From: CAZJGF01 sp964545665
GTDB taxonomy: Bacteria; Chloroflexota; Dehalococcoidia; GIF9; AB-539-J10
Length of the DNA stretch: 9,423 nt
Assembly (NCBI GenBank): GCA_964545665.1
Contig: CAZJGF010000059.1
Location: forward strand, 1-9,423
Reading direction: 5' to 3'
Shown here: piece by piece, positions 1-7,279 of the stretch
How the letters are laid out: each line of letters begins with the position of its first letter
How positions within the stretch are numbered: position 1 is the first letter of the stretch
Translations under genes and position numbers: made by a program
The notes under the pieces: model-generated
The model's database searches: none
What the model was told of the DNA's origin: nothing
The model's input: the letters and a program-made list of their open reading frames with translations, nothing else

Positions 1-2784
1 GTCTATAGCCAATCGCCGGTACGCATAGAATTCTTTGGAAATCGGATAGAAAGCATGAGGCTTTTCAATCCAGAGGACCAATGCTCAACTAAGCCAGTAT
101 CTTCAATAACTATCACAGCGGCCAAAGAGAGTCTTGGCGTAGTCTATCCTGGGCAAGGGGAGGAGGATGGTAGTGGCCTGACTGGAAATGTCCTTGATTA
201 CCTGGATAGCAATGCCGTTATCATTCTTGATGCTCCTGAGGAAATCAGAACTGCCGTTGAGGGATTGGACAAGGAAGCCCAAGAGCTTGAGAAGTCGAGC
301 CTAGAAAGCGGTGATTCGCCTCAAGAATTGCCTCCTCGTTTAACGTGGGAGGAATTAGAGTCAAAGATGAAGATGAGAAGGCGACTGACACTGGAACACT
401 GGAGTGCAGAAGAAGGGGATAGGGCCCTCCCCTACGAGCAGGGTTTGCCTTTCAGCTTACCCCAGAGCTATGGAGGCAAATTAGAGAGGTTCCTTGAGAC
501 CGCGAAGCAAGCGATTGAGACAGGGCAGCGCTTGATGATAGTTAGCCATCAGGCAAATCGCCTAGCCGAGCTTCTTCAAGGAGAGGGCATTTATGCTCCA
601 GCAAGCCCGAGGATAGGACAGGTGCCACCTCGTGGTTCGGTCACCTTAGTTCAGGGTTCGCTGGCTGAAGGCTGGGTGCTGAATAGTGAGCTAAATCTGC
701 TAACGGACGCCGAGCTCTTTGGCTTTGTAAAACAGCCACGGCCAAGCAAAAGGGTGCCGGTGCGTCGCCAATGGCTTGTCCCCCAGCTAATCCCCGGTGA
801 TTACGTAGTTCATGTCGACCATGGCATAGGCAAATTCACTGGTCTAACTAGACTATCTACCGACGGGGTAGAGCGAGAATACCTTGTTTTACAGTATGCC
901 GCTGGTGACAAGCTCTATGTGCCTACCGACCAGATAGGGCGAATCAGCCGCTATATCGGTGCCAGTGATCAAGCGCCAACTTTGAGCCGACTGGGAACGC
1001 AAGAATGGCAAAGAACAAAGAAGAAAGTTAAGGAATCAGTAGCCGACGTCGCTCAGGGGCTACTTGACCTCTATGCTATCAGGGAAATACTTCCTGGCTT
1101 TGCTTTCTCCGCTGACACATTGTGGCAACAAGAACTGGAGGCATCGTTCCCCTACATGGAGACGCCCGATCAAATTGAAGCAGTAGTCGCGGTCAAAGAG
1201 GACATGGAAAAGTCTAAGCCAATGGATCGGCTTATCTGTGGTGACGTAGGCTATGGCAAAACCGAGGTGGCTCTGCGCGCTGCCTTCAAAGCGGTGATGG
1301 ATAACAAACAGGTAGCCATACTGGTTCCCACCACCGTGCTGGCGCAGCAACATTTCGCCACTTTTGGCCAGAGATTGCAAGCTTTCCCTATGAGGATAGA
1401 AATGCTAAGCCGTTTCTGTTCTCAGGAAGAGGAAATCAGAACCGTTGAGGGTCTAGCCAGGGGCACTGTGGACATGTGCATCGGCACCCATCGTTTGCTG
1501 CAGAAAGACATCTGCTTTAGAGATCTGGGATTGGTGATAATTGATGAAGAGCAGCGCTTCGGCGTGGTGCAGAAAGAAAAGCTTAAGCAAATGAGGGAAG
1601 AAGTTGATGTTCTTACCCTCAGTGCCACTCCTATCCCACGTACTCTGCATATGTCTCTAACTGGAATCAAGGATATGAGCATCATGGAAACACCACCCGA
1701 GGAGCGGCTATCAGTCAAGACCTACGTTGGTACTTATGATGATACTCTGGTTCGGCAGGCGATACTGCGCGAGTTAGAGAGAAACGGTCAGGTGTTCTTT
1801 GTTCACAATCGAGTTCAGAGCATCGCCTTAGTGTCAGACAAATTACAGAAGTTGATACCAGAAGCGAAAATAGTCATTGCTCACGGACAGATGCCTGAGG
1901 AGAAACTGGAAAGCGTAATGGCGGATTTCATTGCTGGGAGATACGATGTGCTGGTCACCACCACTATTATTCAATTGGGACTGGATATGCCTAATGTCAA
2001 TACACTGATTGTCAACCAAGCTGATAAATTTGGTCTGACCCAACTCTATCAGCTAAGAGGCAGGGTGGGACGTGGTACCAACCAAGCTTACGCTTATTTC
2101 CTGTTTGACAAAGGCAAGCAACTAACTCATCAAGCTAGTAAGAGGCTCAGGACTATCTTCGAGGCTACCGAGTTAGGCGCTGGCTTTGGCATCGCCATGA
2201 AAGACCTGGAAATTCGGGGAGCAGGAAACCTTTTAGGCGTCAAGCAAAGTGGACATATAGCTGCCGTGGGTTTCGAACTTTACTGTCAGATGCTGGCTGA
2301 GGCGGTTGAGGAGTTGAAAGCGAGAGAGACAGGTGACACTAGGGTGGGTGTCATTGTGGGCGAAGCGAGGCAATCGCCGAGCATAGTCTTGCCACTAACG
2401 GCCTATATACCAGAGCAATACGTACCCAACCTGGATACCCGCCTGGGCCTTTACCGTAGATTGGCAGCCATAGAGCGCACTGAAGAGATAGCAAATATGG
2501 CTCAAGAGCTTAGAGATAGATTCGGCACCCTGCCGCAGCCAGTGGGAAACCTGCTTCAGATAATAGAAATCAAAATACTGGCAGCCAAGGTGGGGGTCGA
2601 ATCTATCCATACCCAGGGGAAACAGGTGGTACTAAACCTTGCTCACTGGAAAGGGGCAAGCAACTTAGCTCCTCCCGAGGAATATAAAGATGCCATCAGG
2701 ATCGGCACCAGGCAGGTTAGATTGAATATTAAGCAACTTGGAAGCAAATGGCAGGAGGCGCTAGAGAGATTGCTCAAGCAATAA
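1..2784 (+). CDS. mfd: Transcription-repair coupling factor Mfd, 5'-truncated by window edge
   Basis: Mfd is an ATP-driven DNA translocase that removes RNA polymerase stalled at lesions and recruits UvrA. The frame is open from base 1, and codons 1-18 read as the usual UvrB-like stretch (PVRIEFFGNRIES), so the ATG at 55 is internal; roughly 220 N-terminal residues should lie outside, judged against the usual ~1150 aa. In window codons: end of the UvrB-like module and linker (1-260), the polymerase-interacting domain starting at PGDYVVHVDHGIG (~265), Walker A GDVGYGKTE (Lys420), DEEQ box (515-518), LSATPIPRTL, the second RecA lobe with QLYQLRGRVGRG, the GAGNLLG/QSGH region, and a C-terminal TRCF domain ending at TAA. 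Motif V reads TTIIQLGLD where relatives usually have TTIIE-S/T-G-L/I-D. It stands alone on the plus strand and converges on satP. Identification is secure; activity of the variant motif V is unknown. Confidence 0.97.
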   Translation, partial: VYSQSPVRIEFFGNRIESMRLFNPEDQCSTKPVSSITITAAKESLGVVYPGQGEEDGSGLTGNVLDYLDSNAVIILDAPEEIRTAVEGLDKEAQELEKSSLESGDSPQELPPRLTWEELESKMKMRRRLTLEHWSAEEGDRALPYEQGLPFSLPQSYGGKLERFLETAKQAIETGQRLMIVSHQANRLAELLQGEGIYAPASPRIGQVPPRGSVTLVQGSLAEGWVLNSELNLLTDAELFGFVKQPRPSKRVPVRRQWLVPQLIPGDYVVHVDHGIGKFTGLTRLSTDGVEREYLVLQYAAGDKLYVPTDQIGRISRYIGASDQAPTLSRLGTQEWQRTKKKVKESVADVAQGLLDLYAIREILPGFAFSADTLWQQELEASFPYMETPDQIEAVVAVKEDMEKSKPMDRLICGDVGYGKTEVALRAAFKAVMDNKQVAILVPTTVLAQQHFATFGQRLQAFPMRIEMLSRFCSQEEEIRTVEGLARGTVDMCIGTHRLLQKDICFRDLGLVIIDEEQRFGVVQKEKLKQMREEVDVLTLSATPIPRTLHMSLTGIKDMSIMETPPEERLSVKTYVGTYDDTLVRQAILRELERNGQVFFVHNRVQSIALVSDKLQKLIPEAKIVIAHGQMPEEKLESVMADFIAGRYDVLVTTTIIQLGLDMPNVNTLIVNQADKFGLTQLYQLRGRVGRGTNQAYAYFLFDKGKQLTHQASKRLRTIFEATELGAGFGIAMKDLEIRGAGNLLGVKQSGHIAAVGFELYCQMLAEAVEELKARETGDTRVGVIVGEARQSPSIVLPLTAYIPEQYVPNLDTRLGLYRRLAAIERTEEIANMAQELRDRFGTLPQPVGNLLQIIEIKILAAKVGVESIHTQGKQVVLNLAHWKGASNLAPPEEYKDAIRIGTRQVRLNIKQLGSKWQEALERLLKQ

Positions 2785-2828
2785 GGGTACATCGGCTCTG
2801 ACGGACTGCTTCTATTTGTATAAAGGTA

Positions 2829-2859
2829 GTTTACTAAACAGACTTAGAGTCCAGTAAAC
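2829..2859. terminator. Possible bidirectional hairpin between convergent mfd and satP
   Basis: The arms GTTTACT (2829-2835) and AGTAAAC (2853-2859) are perfectly complementary. Inside them GACT/AGTC (2841-2844/2848-2851) closes a 3-nt loop, with an asymmetric bulge of AAACA against C. It lies 45 nt after the mfd stop and 12 nt after the satP stop in their own directions, where a shared terminator would be expected. There is no clear T-run on either side and the stem is AT-rich, so this is a weak call. Confidence 0.35.
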
Positions 2860-2870
2860 CTGCTGCGACC

Positions 2871-3431
2871 TTACTTGGCCAGCAGCCCAATGGGCAGGAC
2901 CCATCTTCCATACGTAGCGTTCAGAATTACCGCTGCAGAGCCATAGACCGCAGCCGCACCACAGATAATCCCTACTGCTCCAGCAACCTTAGCCGACAGG
3001 GCACCGAAGAAGACCGCCGCAAGCAGCCCGAACAACAGGGTCAAGGTGGCAAATATGAAGACATGCACCCTGGAGATTCTGAATGTGCCGGCAGTCATGT
3101 AGGCTGTAAACACTCCCCACAGGATACACACCCAGGCAAGCCCCGAATTTGATAACGTGACTATACCGAGCCAATCCATAAGGAACATGAAGCTTAGACC
3201 TATCCAGAATACGCCATAGGAAGTGAAGGCGGTTAGTCCAAAAGTGTCGCCCCGCCGACCATCAATTATGCCGGCGATAATCTGGGCCAGGCCTCCCCAG
3301 AAGAAACCGTAGAGCAAGGGCTCCACATTGGGTATTAAACCTATATTGTGTATTTGCAGCAGAATGGTAGTGAACCCGAATCCAGCTAGTCCTAGAGCCC
3401 CAGGGTTTCCCCACTTAACTTCCTGTGTCAT
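2871..3431 (-). CDS. satP: Acetate/succinate transporter, GPR1/FUN34/YaaH (SatP) family
   Basis: This 186-aa membrane protein is a very close fit in length and layout to Escherichia coli SatP (188 aa), a hexameric acetate/succinate-proton channel-like transporter. Six hydrophobic segments are visible at about residues 11-33, 37-57, 66-90, 97-116, 122-143 and 148-170. The family signature sits at residues 9-17 as NPGALGLAG, where the usual form is NPAPLGL; the second proline is missing here. The conserved TFGLTAFTSYG (63-73) and the C-terminal segment LPIG are present. The start at 3431 has AAAGGAG upstream, but 12 nt away, against 6-7 nt for the other genes here. It lies 105 nt downstream of acs in the same direction, which fits uptake of acetate for activation by Acs, or acetate release. 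The family is clear; the direction of transport cannot be read from sequence. Confidence 0.93.
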   Translation of the reverse strand: MTQEVKWGNPGALGLAGFGFTTILLQIHNIGLIPNVEPLLYGFFWGGLAQIIAGIIDGRRGDTFGLTAFTSYGVFWIGLSFMFLMDWLGIVTLSNSGLAWVCILWGVFTAYMTAGTFRISRVHVFIFATLTLLFGLLAAVFFGALSAKVAGAVGIICGAAAVYGSAAVILNATYGRWVLPIGLLAK

Positions 3432-3443
3432 AAGAGACTCTCT

Positions 3444-3450
3444 CTCCTTT
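3444..3450 (-). promoter_or_regulatory. satP ribosome binding site with long spacer
   Basis: AAAGGAG on the minus strand lies 12 nt before the satP ATG, with a GA-rich stretch (GAGAGAG) between. The other Shine-Dalgarno sites here are 6-7 nt from their starts, so this site may be used weakly, or the GA-rich stretch may pair instead. No better start is visible nearby. Confidence 0.5.
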
Positions 3451-3470
3451 CAGACTCTTAATATAAATTG

Positions 3471-3508
3471 ATGGTGCCAACCCGGGTACAAAGCCTGTTT
3501 GGCACCAT
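3471..3508. repeat. Perfect 10-bp inverted repeat in the acs-satP gap
   Basis: ATGGTGCCAA (3471-3480) and TTGGCACCAT (3499-3508) are exact reverse complements separated by 18 nt. In the acs-satP direction the stem begins 29 nt after the acs stop and is followed by CAATTTATATT, a broken T-rich tail. It could be a leaky terminator that lowers satP relative to acs, an mRNA-end stabilising hairpin, or an operator for a dimeric regulator. The sequence does not decide between these; the perfect pairing itself is certain. Confidence 0.6.
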
Positions 3509-3536
3509 CTTGCCACATACTTTCAAATTCAAAACG

Positions 3537-5504
3537 CTACACTCTGCTTCTCACTAGTTCGTCAACCACACTGGGATCAGCCAAAGTGCTAGTATCCCCC
3601 AGATTACCTACATCGCCAGCGGCAATTTTTACTAAGACCCTCCTCATAATCTTGCCGCTTCTAGTCTTGGGCAAACCGTCGGCAAACTGGATTTTGTCGG
3701 GTGCAGCTATGGGACCAATCTCCTTTCTAACATGAGCTACAAGCTCCTTTTTGAGAGCTTCCGTTTTCTCCTCGCCCGCCTTAAGTGTTACATAGGCGTA
3801 TATGCCTTGCCCCTTAATCTCGTGGGCCATACCAACTACGGCTGCCTCAGCAACTTTCTGATGGGAAACCAGGGCGCTCTCCACTTCAGCAGTGCCGATG
3901 CGATGGCCCGAGACATTAATCACATCATCTATCCGGCCCATCAGCCAGTAGTAGCCATCTTCGTCTCTTCGAGCGCCATCACCTGTGGTGTATACTCCAG
4001 GGAACCGGACAAAGTACGTCTCCTTGAATCTCTTAGGATCGCCGTAGACTCGGCGCATCAGCCCTGGCCACGGCTTCTTAATAACAAGGTAACCTCCTTC
4101 ATTTATATCGCAGGGAGAGCCATCCTCTCTCAAGACTTCTGGAGCGATTCCGGGGAAAGGCACGGTGGCCGAACCAGGCTTGGTTGGTATGGCACCAGGC
4201 AATGGGCTAATCAGAGCGCCACCAGTCTCTGTCTGCCACCACGTATCCACAATCGGGCATTTCCCCTTGCCAATTACATTGTGGTACCACATCCATGCTT
4301 CAGGGTTGATTGGTTCACCGACCGTGCCCAAGATACGCAGTGAACTCAGGTCATGCATGCCAGCCCATGCGTCTCCTTCTCTCATTATGGCCCGAAGAGC
4401 AGTGGGAGCAGTGTAGAAGATATTCACCCGATGCTTCTCCACAATTTCCCAGAATCTATCCGGATGGGGATAGGTTGGAACTCCCTCAAACATGACGCTA
4501 GTGGCACCAAAAGCTAATGGTCCGTACACAATGTAACTGTGTCCCGTAATCCACCCGATGTCAGCAGTGCACCAGAAGGTATCCTCTTCCTTAACGTCGA
4601 ATATCCACTTGAATGTCTGGTAAGTGTAGAGTAGATAACCGGCCTGGGTGTGAAGCACCCCTTTAGGTTTTCCTGTGCTGCCACTGGTATACAGGGTGAA
4701 CAGAGGGTCTTCAGCATCCATTATCTCCGGTTCGCAATCAGGTTTAATATCTTCAGCAGCCGTTTCATCATTCCACCAGTAGTCACGGCCTGGTTGCATG
4801 TTTGTTTCAATATTGGCCCGCTTGACCACAATAACCGCGCTTACCTCATGGCAGGCTTTAACTGCTTCGTCTGCATTGTCCTTGCTTCTGATGATTCTAC
4901 CGCTGCGGTAGTAACCATCAGCGCAAATCAGCATTTTGGCCCCGGAGTCCAGCACTCGGTCTCTCAGAGCCTCGGCACTGAAACCGCCGAAGACGACACT
5001 GTGGACAGCTCCAATGCGGGCGCAGGCAAGCATAGCAATTGGCAGCTCGGGAATCATAGGTAGATAAATAGAGACACGGTCGCCTTTCCTGACGCCATGC
5101 TTCCTCAGCACATTGGCAAACTTGCATACCTGGTAATACAGCTCTTGGTAGGTCAGTGCCCTAGTATCGCCCATATCCCCCTCCCAGATTAAAGCAGCTT
5201 TGTTCTTCCGCCAGGTCTTGAGGTGCCTGTCAACACAGTTGTAACATACATTCAACTTACCACCGACGAACCATTGATGCTTAGCTTCCTTGAAGTCTTC
5301 AACCAACACCTCATCCCAACTCTTATACCAGTCAAGCTGATTGGCCAGCTCTCCCCAGAAACTCCTGGGGTCATCAATAGACCTCTGATAAATCTGCTTA
5401 TACTCGGCCATACTCTTGATGTACGCCTTCCTACGGATGTCCTGTGGAGGGTCAAAATGCCTTTTCTCCTCCATCACAGAAACAATTGCTCTTTTCTCTT
5501 CCAT
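3537..5504 (-). CDS. acs: AMP-forming acetyl-CoA synthetase
   Basis: Acs converts acetate, ATP and CoA to acetyl-CoA, AMP and pyrophosphate through acetyl-AMP. The chosen product has 655 aa, normal for the family. Visible parts: N-terminal Acs domain with the SFWGELANQLDWYK region (48-61); adenylate-forming P-loop YTSGSTGKPKG (272-282); GTVGEPI (393-399); DTWWQTETGG (420-429), whose second Trp (423) corresponds to the Trp that limits the pocket to acetate in Salmonella Acs (Trp414); YTTGD (505-509); hinge region GRIDDVINVSGHR (523-535); and the C-terminal KTRSGKIMRR with the catalytic Lys618, the residue acetylated in regulated Acs enzymes. The ATG at 5504 was chosen because AAAGGGAG lies 7 nt upstream; the frame runs 18 codons further without a better site. 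MEEKR occurs twice at the N-terminus (1-5, 11-15). It sits between the sensor-like gene and satP, forming an acetate module. Confidence 0.98.
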   Translation of the reverse strand: MEEKRAIVSVMEEKRHFDPPQDIRRKAYIKSMAEYKQIYQRSIDDPRSFWGELANQLDWYKSWDEVLVEDFKEAKHQWFVGGKLNVCYNCVDRHLKTWRKNKAALIWEGDMGDTRALTYQELYYQVCKFANVLRKHGVRKGDRVSIYLPMIPELPIAMLACARIGAVHSVVFGGFSAEALRDRVLDSGAKMLICADGYYRSGRIIRSKDNADEAVKACHEVSAVIVVKRANIETNMQPGRDYWWNDETAAEDIKPDCEPEIMDAEDPLFTLYTSGSTGKPKGVLHTQAGYLLYTYQTFKWIFDVKEEDTFWCTADIGWITGHSYIVYGPLAFGATSVMFEGVPTYPHPDRFWEIVEKHRVNIFYTAPTALRAIMREGDAWAGMHDLSSLRILGTVGEPINPEAWMWYHNVIGKGKCPIVDTWWQTETGGALISPLPGAIPTKPGSATVPFPGIAPEVLREDGSPCDINEGGYLVIKKPWPGLMRRVYGDPKRFKETYFVRFPGVYTTGDGARRDEDGYYWLMGRIDDVINVSGHRIGTAEVESALVSHQKVAEAAVVGMAHEIKGQGIYAYVTLKAGEEKTEALKKELVAHVRKEIGPIAAPDKIQFADGLPKTRSGKIMRRVLVKIAAGDVGNLGDTSTLADPSVVDELVRSRV

Positions 5505-5670
5505 AACTAAGCTCCCTTTCTCTAGTTTGCCGCAGTTCCTGCTCGGAACCCCCTGCACTCTCGGCTGATACTCTCTAACCTTGCGGAAACAAGGCTTGTC
5601 CGACCCATCTTGCCCGCAGGCAGAGGTGTTTCGTATCGCCTATAGGAATCACGAACTGCCAGATTACCAG
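5505..5670 (-). other. acs leader/intergenic region with small hairpins
   Basis: This 166-nt stretch separates the sensor-like gene from acs. It contains two short perfect stems, CCTTG/CAAGG around a 6-nt loop (5579-5594) and GTTCC/GGAAC around a 5-nt loop (5535-5549), plus TGCC/GGCA near 5610. None has a T-run, so they do not look like intrinsic terminators, and I recognise no known riboswitch or T-box signature. No convincing promoter was found, so acs may be co-transcribed with the gene upstream. No coding frame with a ribosome site is present. Confidence 0.4.
5512..5519 (-). promoter_or_regulatory. acs ribosome binding site that sets the start at 5504
   Basis: AAAGGGAG on the minus strand lies 7 nt before the ATG at 5504. 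The upstream in-frame ATG at 5558 and the downstream ATG at 5474 (second MEEKR) lack an equally good site at proper spacing. Confidence 0.75.
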
Positions 5671-6126
5671 TCAGTCTTGAGAGGTAACCCCGAGTAATTG
5701 AATGTATGCCTGACGCAGTCTGTCTGCTATTACTCTCGCTACTCCGCAGCATACCTTGCAGCCTATATCAGGGTGGGTAAGACAGAGTTGGCAGAGCTCC
5801 TTTCCATCAAAAGTCAGTACCTTCGTCTTTTCTATCGCTCTTGTGGTAGCAGTGCAAATGTTTGGCTCTATTCCACCTGACCAACATACTACATCAAGTC
5901 TGGAAGCAGCCTGAACCTGACGTTGGGACAGTGGCCCCACTTCCAGAATGATTGCCACTGTGCCCTCCTCAATAACAAAAACCTTATCCTGCTTGCAACC
6001 CTGCTTGCCTAGGCATGCTCCTGGCTCAAATACCTCATTGGTGCACAATTTCTCCACCAGGCCGAGTTGCTGATCATTCAACCCATGGAACAAATCACAG
6101 CCTCTCAGTACATCTAACTTTTCCAT
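5671..6126 (-). CDS. Small stand-alone cyclic-nucleotide-binding-fold (CRP-like sensor) protein, cysteine-rich
   Basis: The 151-aa product has the beta-roll layout of CRP/FNR sensor domains: LFHGLNDQQLGLVEKLC (12-28) matches the opening helix, followed by strands with VFEPGACLGKQG (32-43) and FVIEEGTVAII (50-60), then TATTRAIEKTKVLTF (92-106), and a terminal helix (123-145) like the CRP dimer helix. The protein ends there, with no helix-turn-helix. In CRP the phosphate-binding segment reads RSAxxRA; here it is CTATTRA, so the key Arg is Cys91, and the usual GE pair is not evident. There are 11 cysteines (10, 28, 38, 44, 81, 91, 112, 115, 123, 126, 127), with CxxC and CxxCC near the end. It may sense a metal, redox state or another ligand, or regulate a partner such as Acs; that is inference. 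AGGAGG lies 6 nt before the ATG. It is the first gene after a good promoter and precedes acs. Confidence 0.83.
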   Translation of the reverse strand: MEKLDVLRGCDLFHGLNDQQLGLVEKLCTNEVFEPGACLGKQGCKQDKVFVIEEGTVAIILEVGPLSQRQVQAASRLDVVCWSGGIEPNICTATTRAIEKTKVLTFDGKELCQLCLTHPDIGCKVCCGVARVIADRLRQAYIQLLGVTSQD

Positions 6127-6233
6127 TTCGAGCCTCCTATGTTTGCTGTGTCATCTTCGCTGCCGCACAAGTTTTGTTGTAGACTATGTTTCTTACTTCC
6201 GTGGTAGGCTCTTGCGCTCAGCGCTGGCCGACT

Positions 6234-6262
6234 ATTGTGCCACACCGCGTTGTCCATGTCAA
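6234..6262 (-). promoter_or_regulatory. Sigma70-like promoter for the sensor-like gene (and perhaps acs)
   Basis: On the minus strand a perfect -35 TTGACA (6262-6257) is followed after exactly 17 nt by CACAAT (6239-6234), a 4/6 match to TATAAT that keeps the A at position 2 and the final T. Transcription would begin near 6227, giving a leader of about 100 nt before the ATG at 6126. That leader holds GCGC-TGA-GCGC and related GC-rich pairing (about 6209-6230). The 258-nt gap (6127-6384) otherwise shows no gene with a start and ribosome site. Confidence 0.5.
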
Positions 6263-6384
6263 AAATGGTAATATTGAACAACGGGAGACCACAGAAGCCA
6301 GTAATACCAAATCAGCTGGAAGCAAAAAGACAGCGCCAATACAAGCAGCCAAGCCCTGGTTATTGACTGGGATGTTCAGCAGTC

Positions 6385-7272
6385 TCAGCTACGCCCGCTC
6401 ATTCGCCTTTCTGCTGCGGTCACAGTGTTGACCAAGAGCATGGTAACCGTCATCGGACCAACTCCACCAGGAACAGGGGTAATAGCTTCGGCTTTCTCCT
6501 TGACTGCGTCGAAGTCTATGTCGCCTACCAGCCGCTTCCCTGTCTTGGAAGCGGGGTCCTCTATGTAGTTTGAACCAAAGTCTATGGCTATCACTCCCTC
6601 CTTTACCATATCTGCGGTGATAAACCTTGGCTCGTTTACCGAAACAACTAGAATGTCGGCCCAGCATGTATAGGCAGAGAGACCTGGCGTAGACGGATGG
6701 CAAAGCATCACATTGGCTCCGATTTTCTCCTGCACCAGTATAGAGGCCAAAGGCTTGCCCACAAGGTTATCCGCATTTACAATCACCACACTCTTTCCGT
6801 CAAGCTTGTCGTATCCGCTGCGAATGAGCATCTCATAAATTCCACGGGGCGTTGCGGGAAGAAACGCCTGCTGCCCAAGCCAGGCTTTGCCCACATTTAC
6901 GGGATGAAATCCGTCCACATCCTTATCAGGGTGGACAGCAGATAGCACCTTATTTTCATCGAGGTGCTGGGGAAGGGGCAGTTGGACAAAGATACCGTGA
7001 ATCTTGGCAGCTGAGTTGAGTAGTTCGATTCTTCCGAGTAACTCGTGCTCTGTGACATCCTGAGGCAATGTCACCATTTCTGAGCGGATACCGACCTCGG
7101 CGCTTGCCTTTTCCTTCAGCTTGACGTAGCTAGCTGAGCCGGGGTCATCGCCAACGAGGATGCCAGCGATCCCAGGGATAACCTCCCTTTCCTTAAGCTT
7201 TGCTGACCTCTGTCTAAGTTCCTCCCTGATTTCAGCGGACATTTTTCTTCCGTCGAGTATCTGAGCCGACAT
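6385..7272 (-). CDS. folD: FolD paralogue A (methylene-THF dehydrogenase/cyclohydrolase family), variant NADP-binding loop
   Basis: FolD normally makes 10-formyl-THF from 5,10-methylene-THF in two cytosolic steps, an NADP-dependent oxidation and a hydrolysis. This 295-aa copy has normal length and keeps the folate-site residues: Tyr49 and catalytic Lys53 in SYVKLK, Gln97 in VQLPLP, Asp120 in DKDVDG, and the C-terminal PVPGGVGPMT (267-275). The dinucleotide site differs: where relatives have G-(R/A)-S-N-I-V-G, this has N166-A-D-N-L-V-G, and further positions also depart from the usual form (SVNEP for AVGKP at 211-215, DFGSN for DVGIN at 231-235). It may therefore have lost dehydrogenase activity or changed cofactor while keeping cyclohydrolase; that is inference. 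The ATG at 7272 has AGGAGG 7 nt upstream; an earlier in-frame GTG at 7314 overlaps copy B and is less likely. It follows copy B by 34 nt. Confidence 0.94.
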   Translation of the reverse strand: MSAQILDGRKMSAEIREELRQRSAKLKEREVIPGIAGILVGDDPGSASYVKLKEKASAEVGIRSEMVTLPQDVTEHELLGRIELLNSAAKIHGIFVQLPLPQHLDENKVLSAVHPDKDVDGFHPVNVGKAWLGQQAFLPATPRGIYEMLIRSGYDKLDGKSVVIVNADNLVGKPLASILVQEKIGANVMLCHPSTPGLSAYTCWADILVVSVNEPRFITADMVKEGVIAIDFGSNYIEDPASKTGKRLVGDIDFDAVKEKAEAITPVPGGVGPMTVTMLLVNTVTAAERRMSGRS

Positions 7273-7279
7273 GAAATTG

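Noticed and set aside
55..2784. Taking the ATG at 55 as the true start of mfd
   Set aside because: The frame is open to base 1 and the upstream codons encode a conserved Mfd/UvrB-like segment.
3732..5127. Several plus-strand open frames of 60-203 codons inside acs
   Set aside because: They are antisense to a clearly conserved gene, lack ribosome sites and show no family motifs.
5505..5558. Longer acs start at 5558 (18 extra residues)
   Set aside because: The extra stretch MQGVPSRNCGKLEKG includes the ribosome binding site of the 5504 start and is not Acs-like.
6200..6384. Hydrophobic minus-strand frames after folD A (one reading WLLVLALSFCFQLIWYYW) that could be a small membrane protein
   Set aside because: No ATG or GTG start with a ribosome site in either frame; likely chance from T-rich sequence.
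6365..6384. GACTG/CAGTC stem with a 10-nt loop right after the folD A stop, as a terminator
   Set aside because: Only 5 bp and not followed by a T-run; a TCTTTTTG tract further on has no stem before it.
6186..6431. 81-codon plus-strand open frame in the gap after folD A
   Set aside because: No ribosome site before the ATG, no recognisable motif, and it overlaps the end of folD A on the other strand.
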